Shown: positions 17,050-25,700 of the stretch, in pieces
How the letters are laid out: the number at the start of each line of letters is the position of its first letter
Position numbering within the stretch: position 1 is the first letter of the stretch
IMG/VR virus record: IMGVR_UViG_3300025132_000144
Location: 1-33,926 of that record
Origin: a virus
DNA length: 33,926 nt
Direction: 5' to 3' (one strand)
The notes under the pieces: generated by a model
Told to the model about the DNA's origin: nothing
Database searches by the model: none
What the model saw: the letters and a program-made list of their open reading frames with translations, nothing else
Made by a program: the position numbers and the translations under genes

Positions 17050-18228
17050 ATGGCACGAAGAGTAAAACCTAAGATAAAATATAATAAAAATAAAAAAACA
17101 CCTAAAGCTTTTGTTGGGGCTGCAACTGCAGCCCTTGGGTTAGGTAAAATGATTTATGGTGGTATTCAAGCCAGAAAGGCCAAAAAAGAAGAAAGAGATT
17201 TTGATAAAGATAGGTTAAAAGGACAGGTTAGTTCAGCCACTCAAAAGATGGCAGATCAACCTATGGATCAAGGCTACATAGAACAGATGCAAGGTCAGCA
17301 AGCTGCTGATAGGGCTTCTGCTATGGGTGCTTTATCTAAAGATCCTAGAAACGCTTTAGCAGGTGTTCAAGCCCTAGAGAGTCAAGCTGCAAAACAGCGT
17401 ACAAACTTAATGGGTATGCAACAAAGAGCTAAAACTTCAGCTATGCAGAACTTAGCTAAAGAGCAGCAAGATGTAGAGAAGCAGAGGTTGGATGTTGCTG
17501 GAGCAGAGTTGGAAGGTATTAAAGGTCAAAAAGCTGCTGCTGAACAAAATATATTTGGTGGCCTTGAAGATGTAGCTAGTGGAGTTGCAGAATATCAGGA
17601 ATCAAAATTAGTAAAAACAGAAAAAGGCGGAAAGATAGGTGAAGATGGTGGGGTCACTCCTGGAGAGTTTGACCACGAAGAAAACCCTATTGACATGGTT
17701 CAAGATGGAGAGAAGGTTGGTGAAGCTACAGGTGGAGAACTTATATTACCTCCTGATGATGTTGACGATATTAGATCTGCATTGAAAGATGGAGACAAAG
17801 AAGCAGCCTTCAAACTAATGGAGGATTTGGTTGCTAAATACGATAAGAACGTTATAGGCGATGATGATAGTGAAGCTCAAGAGGGAGGTAAAGTTAAAAA
17901 ACCTACTGTACCACCTTTAAATCAAGATAGAGCTCAAGAAATCGTTAGAGTGATGAAAGGTAACGCTGATCAAGTTAGAAACGTTGGAGAGCTTCCTTTT
18001 GACGAAGACCCAACAAACCCTGCAGGATTAGTTAAGTATGTTGGTGATAAACTTTCTTTCGACATAGACTCAACTAGTAAGGCTGAGATTGACTTTATTA
18101 AAAACTACAGAGAGCACTTAATTAATGATAAAGGTAGAGTTGACGCACCTCAAAGAAAAATGATGGGTGGTGGATACTTATCTAAAGTAAAAGCTAGAGT
18201 TGGTGCTTACATGAAATCTAAATACTAG
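17050..18228 (+). CDS. Probable internal virion / ejection protein
   Basis: The 392-residue product has a very basic N-terminus (residues 1-17). A short Ala/Gly-rich hydrophobic helix follows (FVGAATAALGLGKMIYGG, 21-38), then a Gln/Ala/Lys-rich coiled-coil region with many Met residues (about 60-180). After that come 'GGK' turns (KTEKGGKIGEDGG; EGGKVKK) and the motif GEATGGELILPPDD. The TGGE-(L/Y/F) motif and the helical, Gln-rich make-up are common in internal or tail-tape-like proteins of Bacteroidota podoviruses. It probably sits inside the head or nozzle and leaves with the DNA. The C-terminus (GGGYLSKVKARVGAYMKSKY) is again basic and could bind DNA or membrane. It ends 3 bases before the next start. 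The function is inferred from context. Confidence 0.6.
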   Translation: MARRVKPKIKYNKNKKTPKAFVGAATAALGLGKMIYGGIQARKAKKEERDFDKDRLKGQVSSATQKMADQPMDQGYIEQMQGQQAADRASAMGALSKDPRNALAGVQALESQAAKQRTNLMGMQQRAKTSAMQNLAKEQQDVEKQRLDVAGAELEGIKGQKAAAEQNIFGGLEDVASGVAEYQESKLVKTEKGGKIGEDGGVTPGEFDHEENPIDMVQDGEKVGEATGGELILPPDDVDDIRSALKDGDKEAAFKLMEDLVAKYDKNVIGDDDSEAQEGGKVKKPTVPPLNQDRAQEIVRVMKGNADQVRNVGELPFDEDPTNPAGLVKYVGDKLSFDIDSTSKAEIDFIKNYREHLINDKGRVDAPQRKMMGGGYLSKVKARVGAYMKSKY

Positions 18229-18231
18229 AAA

Positions 18232-19719
18232 ATGAGTAATGGTTTATTTTTCACAGGTACAGTCCTTAAAAACAATCGTGACCTTTTAAAGGAGGAAGCT
18301 ACCAGACAACAACTTGCTTTACAAAAAGAAAAGCTTGACCTTAGAAAACAAGAGTTTGCTGATAGGCAAAAGGAAGCTAGGAGAAAAGGATCTAAAGCCG
18401 AAATAAAAGATTACAATATAAAGGGCATGGATTCCTTTTTGGTTGATTTATTTCAAGGGCAGGTTGGTGAATATCAAAGCTTTGCTAATGAAAACGCTAT
18501 GGCTATATATGATGGCGACAACGATCTTAAGCGTCAGCAAACAGATATAGAAAGAGATCTTACTACTACTAAAACCAAGTATGATAATATAAGTACTGAT
18601 TTAACATCTTTAAATGATCTTGTTACTGCAGGTAACGCAGAAGACCTTAAATTAGCTGAAGATGGTAGCTATCTTTATCAGTACAACTACAATAAGATTC
18701 AAGAAGAAGTTAGTAGTGGTAATATGACTTTAGACGAAGCTTTAGAAGTTTACCCTATAGACGCTCAATCTATGGTTAACCAAAGTGATTTTGTTCCTTT
18801 TTACATGGCAAATGACGATTACTTCGAGAAAGATGATGAAAAAAGAGAGGGGAAGTTTCCAGGAAAAGATGGTTATGAATATCTTAGTATATCAGAAGAT
18901 CAAAAAAATCAAACTACAAAAGAGATAATTACAAAACTAAGGGTAGACCCTAATGGAGAACATGCCGATAAAAACGCTGGGAGGGTTTATAATAGTGAGC
19001 AGTTTACTATAGATGGTGAAAGAATGACAGGTAAAGAAGCTTTCTTTTTAGAGGCTTACAAAAACGCTAACGGAGATCTTGAAAAGATTACAGCTCCTAG
19101 TGATACTTTAATGAGTCAACTAGACCCTCAAGGTGAAAACTTTAATAAGGAGTTATCTGACCAGTACGCTGAGTATTTAGGCAAAAAAATTGCTGATAGA
19201 GAGTACGAAGACAGAGGTCCTATAAGAGGATCTAAACCTTCAGCTAAAAAGGCAGGAGAAGAAGCTTTATCTAAGGATTCTATATCTTTATTAGAGAGTC
19301 CGTCAGAACAACTTAAAAACATAAATAATATCTCAGTTAAACTTGACGATAATAAGAGTGCTGTTTTGAGAGATGTGACTAAGATTTCAGTATTCTTAGA
19401 TGACTTGCAAGGTGTTGAAGGTCAGAATGTTGGGGACAAAGAAACTCCAGGAACGTTCTTATATAACAAGAACTGGTACGACTCTGACTCAGACAGTATT
19501 GAAGCTAATCTTCAAAGAATTGCTTTAACTGAAGACAACAAGCCTGTAGCTGTAATGGAATACAAAGGATCTTCATTCTTAGTTCCTTTAGGTAGGCTAG
19601 ACTCTTCTTTGTTTAAGAATAAATTTGAGAAGGGAAGTACAGGTGCTAAAATAATAGAATATTCTAATTTAGAATCATCTCAACAAGGTGGTGGAGCTAC
19701 AGAAACACTTGAATGGTAA
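18232..19719 (+). CDS. Unrecognised 495-residue late protein, probable internal virion protein
   Basis: I do not recognise a family. Residues about 10-60 form a strongly charged helix (EEATRQQLALQKEKLDLRKQ), and residues about 95-125 a second coiled coil (QQTDIERDLTTTKTKYDNIS). The rest is acidic, mostly helical and without membrane segments or catalytic motifs. The last 35 residues end in a Gln/Gly-rich tail. It starts directly after the previous gene and overlaps the next gene's first ATG codon, lying between a probable ejection protein and a giant polyvalent protein. A packaged protein ejected with the DNA, or a chaperone for the giant protein, would both fit. Confidence 0.6.
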   Translation: MSNGLFFTGTVLKNNRDLLKEEATRQQLALQKEKLDLRKQEFADRQKEARRKGSKAEIKDYNIKGMDSFLVDLFQGQVGEYQSFANENAMAIYDGDNDLKRQQTDIERDLTTTKTKYDNISTDLTSLNDLVTAGNAEDLKLAEDGSYLYQYNYNKIQEEVSSGNMTLDEALEVYPIDAQSMVNQSDFVPFYMANDDYFEKDDEKREGKFPGKDGYEYLSISEDQKNQTTKEIITKLRVDPNGEHADKNAGRVYNSEQFTIDGERMTGKEAFFLEAYKNANGDLEKITAPSDTLMSQLDPQGENFNKELSDQYAEYLGKKIADREYEDRGPIRGSKPSAKKAGEEALSKDSISLLESPSEQLKNINNISVKLDDNKSAVLRDVTKISVFLDDLQGVEGQNVGDKETPGTFLYNKNWYDSDSDSIEANLQRIALTEDNKPVAVMEYKGSSFLVPLGRLDSSLFKNKFEKGSTGAKIIEYSNLESSQQGGGATETLEW

Positions 19720-22700
19720 TGAATGACGATTTAAAAAAACTATACGAAGCAATTTCAACTAAGTTTGATGTTGGTTCATTTGATGACTTTTCTGCTAAAA
19801 TGGAAACAGAAGATATGCGTAAAAGTTTTTACGATACTGTTTCTGGAAAAGGTATAGACCTTGGTGACTATGAGCAATACGAGTCTAGGTTAAAAAAAAA
19901 AGATTCTTCTATGCCTCAAGGTGCGAGTGCCCAAGTGGATACAGAGGTTTCTCCATCAGTGTCGGAAGATGGTCAATCTTCTTTGGAACAAGACGTTCAA
20001 GCTAGTTTAGAGGAAAGATTAGCTAGTTATGATGGTGTCTCCAACGAGGAGAAGATAAAGATAGCTAGACAGGAAGACCAAAGACCTTTCTTTGAAGCTC
20101 AAGGGTTAAATTACGATGATTTTTTATCAGCAAAAAGTAAAGAGGAAGAGGTTGAGTCAACAAGAAAGACTCAAGAAGAGAAGGATGATCAAGCTTCTTG
20201 GGCTGAGAAGTGGTACGACAGGTTTTCTAATTGGTCAGAATACAACCAAGAACAAACCGAACTAGCTGAGAAAGATGCTACTTCAAAACTATACCTATCT
20301 GGTAACGAAGAAAAGATTAAAGCTGCAAAGACAGAGTATGACAACGCTTTGTTTCAATCCATAGCTAAATCATCTCAATCACCTGAAGAATTTTCTAAAG
20401 CCTTAGAGGATTCAGATATAGACTCACACAATATAAGAATGTCTGCCATGACTATAGATGGCAAAGAAGCTTCTATTAACGAATCTTTAGATTATTGGAT
20501 GAAGACTGATAATGTTAACGCTGCCCAAGATGGGGAAAGCGTAAACTTTAGTATAACAGTTCCAGATCCAAGTGACCCAAGCTACGAGGCTATAAAGTAC
20601 GTTGAAGACTTTATGAATAGACAAATAGATTCTGGAGGAAGGTTTGGTGACTGGGGGCAGAATCTTTTAGCTACAACTATAGATTTAGGTGCAGGTTTTC
20701 TTGAGCAGTTAGAGAAAGCTCCTGCAGCTTTAGGGATGAAACCATCTCCTTTAACTGATTCAGAAGAGTTTGAAGATTTATCTGCCTGGGATTTATATAT
20801 GCAAGAGGGTGGATACTATGCTAATAAGGTTAGCGATTACGCTGAGAATATAAGAGAGAAGACTAGAATACCTGAAGAGTCATCTATTACAAAGGCTATA
20901 TTTGACGGTAACTTTGATGACGCTTTTTTTAATACAGGTAATGGTATTGCTAACGCAGTTCCTTTTACTTTATCTATAGCCCTAGCAGGTGGAGGAACAG
21001 TTCCCCTTATACTTGGTGGTGCCTCAGCTGGAGGTATGAAATCTTTAGAACTTAAAGAAAGAAGAAGAAAAGGTGAAGATATAAAGGATTGGCAAATACA
21101 CTTTAGCGAAGGTGTTACTGCTGTTTCAGAGGCTTTCTTTGAAAAGTATACCCAAGGAATTATAAACTCTGCTAGAACTGCTGGTGGGTTTAAAGCTATT
21201 AAAGATCCTAATATTTTACTTGATAGTTACTTCCAAGGTATTAAAAAATCTATGTTCATAGAAGGGTCTTCTGAGGTAGCAACAGAAGCTTCTCAGTATC
21301 TTGCTGATGCCATCCCTGCAGTTGGACTAGAAGAGTTCGACTCTGGAGAGTTTGCTATTAGGATGGTAGATACAGGTATTATATCAACTCTATTTGGTGG
21401 ACTTACTTATACTACAGTTAGGGGTGCTAAAGATATTAGTAGAAATCTAAACATAATCAACGACAACACCTCTGTAATCTTTACAAACGAAAAGGGTGAA
21501 ACAAGAGAGGTATCTAGGGGTGAGGCTATTAACCTTGCTAAAGATCCAGAAGTGGCACAACAAATTAGAGATGGTAAACTTAAAGTAGACTACTCTGTAA
21601 GTGATGTGGCTCGACAGGCTATAGATGATTTAGTTTATGGTCACAGTGCACCTGATGCTCAGCAGGCTAAAGCTAAGATGTTTGAAAAAGAGAAAGCTGT
21701 ATCTAGCTTATCTAGAAAAATTAATCAAGCCAAAGAGGATGCGAAGGCTAGTAAAGAGGACTACGAAGTTTCCATGGAGGATGTCTCTAGTCTTGCAAGT
21801 GCTATCTCTGAAATGGAGGTTGAAGGTAAGAAGTCTAAGTATAACGTTACTGAAAGTACTAGAGCTGCTAGAGCTGAGTCTAAAAAAATCCTTGACGATA
21901 ACAATATAGAAATAGTAGACGCTGTAGAATCTCAAAACACGTCTGTATCTAAAGTCACTGAAACTGTAGACGCTACAAAGATAGATAGTCAAGAGCAGTA
22001 TGACGCTGTTAAAAAGCAGTTGGAGGACGGTAAGAGAAAACCAACAGTGGTACAATCTCAAAACCAAAGTGGTATAAAGGTTAATGGCGAAGTATCTCAA
22101 ACATCAGAGATAACTCAAGGTAAGTTTAAAAGTGTTTCTGCAGCTAGAAACGCTATGAAAGACTTTGAAGCTAAGAGAGATGCTGCTAAGAGAGGGGAGA
22201 TGTTAGAGAGTGATTTATCATACGCTAACAATAAACTCTTTATAAACACTAAAAAACAAAACCTTGACGAGATACCTCAAGAGGTTATAGATAACAACGA
22301 TTACCACGTGTTAACTTCAGAGAAAGAAGGTCTAACAGAGCAAGAGAGAGTCTCTAGAATGGAGAGTCTTAAGTCTATGCTAGATGAGGCTGGTGCAACT
22401 TATTATACCGTTCAAGGTGTTTATAACGGGGTTGCTGAAGAAAGCCTTGTGGTAACAGGAATAGATAACGCTACTGCTTTAAATCTAGGTAATCAGTTTC
22501 AACAAGAATCTATTTTCTCATCTAAAGATGGGTTGATGTTTGGTGATGGACGTGTAGTTCCTTTAGATGGTGATATGGTTAAAGGACCAGACGCTAGAAA
22601 AAGGGATACTTTAACAATAATGAATGTTGGTGGAAGAAAAGTTTCTATTCATTCAGGTTTAAATAGACTTAAAACTAGTTACGGTAAAAACTTTAACTCA

Positions 22701-25700
22701 GATAATATTCACAAGTTAGACGAGAGTGATCCTAACCATGATAGTGAAGTATTCCAAGGTTTAACTAAAGATCGAAAAAGAGCTTTAGGTTTTGCCTTTA
22801 AACTACTTAGTTCTATTGGTGGCCTTAACGTTACTGTTATTAGAAATAGTAAAGCTATGGAGGAGCAATTAAAAGCCATAGGTCAAGACCCTTCTAAAAA
22901 AATGGGTTCTTTCTTTAGAGGTGCTGACAAGACTATATATGTAAACCTTGAGACTGCTCGTGGCAACACTTTATTCCACGAGATCATTCACCCTATGGTT
23001 GACTTCATTAAGAAGTCTGATCCAGCTCTATATAATAGGATAGAAGCTGAGGTTAAAGAGAGTGGTGTTAAGAGAAGAGTGATGAAGAATGGTCGTAGAA
23101 TGAAGGGTTCTTACCTTGATTGGGCTAAAACAAACTATGAGGGTCTCTCTGAAGAAGGACTTATAGAGGAAGCTTTTGCTGAGATGATGGGTGACGCTGC
23201 TTATGGTCACTTTGTAAATAGTCAATCTAAACTATCTAGAATTAGAGAGGTTATAAAGGCAATGTTATCTAGACTTGGTATTACATCACCTTTTGAAAAT
23301 GTTGAAGCTATAGATCTTAACCAGATGTCTTTATCTAATTTAAGAACAGATTTAGCTGAAGCTTTAGTAAATGGTAGAAAGATTAACGTTGGAGGTGTAG
23401 AGTTTGAGGTTGGAGACATACAAGCTGATAAAGATAAGGTTAACGAGTCTATTAAATTTCAAGTAGACAAATTAGAAAACAATTCTGACCTTGGTGTTGT
23501 AAATATAAACATACCAGATAATACTCAAACCCAAGAGATAAGATTTCAGACTCCTGAATTTTACCCAAACTTTGACGTATCAAAAGTAAAAAGAGGTAGT
23601 ATAAAAGAGTTTAATGGTCAGAAGGCTTTACTTATGTTAACCGATAGGTCAGCATCTGGTATGGTTGTATCTCCAACAGGAGTTAAACATGAGTTTGATG
23701 GTGGAGTGTTTTATCCTTACCAAGAAGATACAGGTGTTTGGGCATTCTCAGATAAGGCTGCAGCAACTAGAATGATTAACGCAGCTAGAGAGAGTGATGG
23801 TTTAGTTTTCTTAACTGCTATGGCTCCAGGATCTATTGACGGTAGCGTTAACATGTTTGATTACGTTATGAAAGAACTTGATCAGGCTATAAAAGACAAG
23901 AGAGCTACTAAAAAAGAAGTTGTAGAGTTCCTTAATAAAAAGATGACTATCAAGTCTTTTGACTCTAAAGCTAAGGATCAAGGTATAAAAACATCTAAGA
24001 TTAAATCTGTAAAAGAGTTTAGTAATCTAGTCTTATCTATGCCTCAAGCTTTTGGTGTTAGAAAAGATATAATAAGAAAATCTATACAGAGTAAGATATT
24101 TGAAAAGTGGGGTATTCCTTCCATGCAAGAAATATACAACACTGTTAATCAAGACATTATAAAAGATCTGAAAGGTAACCCTATAGTATCTGCTATTAAA
24201 ATAGATACAGAAGCTGGGTATGTGGATTCTAGGCTTGATGATAAAATAAAAGATCATCCTACTTATCCATACGTTGTTAAGGGAGAGCCTTTAATGATCT
24301 TTGATGAGTCTGTTGACGCTTCAGAAGTTTGGGGTGAACTTAACTTAGCTGATAAGTTCTTGATAGATTCTAGAACAGGAGAAAAATTAAGTGAGGGTCA
24401 AACACAATCTAGAAGACAAAGAAAGATTGAGATGGCTAGACCTGTTGTTGATATTAGAATGCAGGCTCCTACATACGATATGGAATATACACCTAACTCT
24501 TTAATATCTTTATCTATGTTATCTGATAACAACAGACAACCAGAACAGTGGGTTAAGGAGATAGGTAAAGGCGTTAAAGGTGCTTCAAAGGATGTTGACA
24601 CTATGGGATTATTAGACCTTCTTAAAGCTTATAAAAAGGAAGCTAAGGTTAAGAGTATACCTAAAGAAGTTGTAGCTCAGTTGATAGCTACCAATATGGC
24701 TCAGATAGAGACTAACATCTTAGATAAAACAATAGTCCAATATCCTGGAGCTGTTCTTCCTGGAGGTGAAAACTACAGAGAGTTTCTTATAAATGACAAA
24801 TCTCCTGAAACTATATTTAGTGCCCCTCATTATTTTGGATTACCCTACGCATCGAAAAACCTTATAGCCTCTGCTAGGGTGGATGATAGAGTTGGTCCTA
24901 ATGGGGAGAAGATTCTATTTGTCCAAGAGATACAGTCTGATTGGGCTCAAAGAGCTGCTGATAAGAAAAAATCTGGAGAAAAACTTGGATTTAAAAAAGA
25001 TAATCCACCTCTTACTAAGGAGGAGGGTAATGAAATGGGTGATCTCTCAGCAATATATAATAGAGCAATAAACGAACAGGTAAAAGGCATAAAAGATCCT
25101 TGGGTAGAAAATCTTTTATTTGAATCTGGGGGTTATAGAATTTTTGAATTACTTGAGAGAGTTAATGAAAGAATGAGCAACTCAAAACCAACTGAGGATT
25201 TAAAAAATTACCAGAGATATTTACAACTACAGATGAAAGACGCTAGATTTGAAGATGCTGTAGTAGATCTCCCTTGGAATCAAACAGACCTATGGGTTGG
25301 GTTAACTATTAGAAAGCTTATCAATCAAGCCTCTAAAGAGGGTTACGATCAGATAGCCTTTGTTAATGGCGAGCAGTCTGATAGAGTGCAAGGGCATACT
25401 GATGGTAGAACAGCAGAGTTCTATGATAAGATAATACCTAAGAATATAAACAAAGAGCTTGATAGACTTGTCAAAGGCTCTAAGTTTGAAGTTGGCTCTA
25501 TTGATGAGGCTGTTGTTAACTACACTCTAGCTGATTTTGAGGTTACTTCATCTTCTGAGCTTGAAAACGGAAATATACAATCAGTATTTACGTTAGAAAC
25601 TAGCATGGATAGAGGTGATCAAGTGTCGTTTACTGTGTTATATAAAAATGAAGAGTTCGCAGATGCTGGTGCTCCTTTTGAGTATGAACTAGAATATAAA

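Noticed and set aside
21708-22100. 130-residue minus-strand open frame inside the polyvalent gene
   Set aside because: It is Phe/Leu/Tyr/Ser-rich with no protein-like pattern, and the plus-strand frame there is clearly coding.
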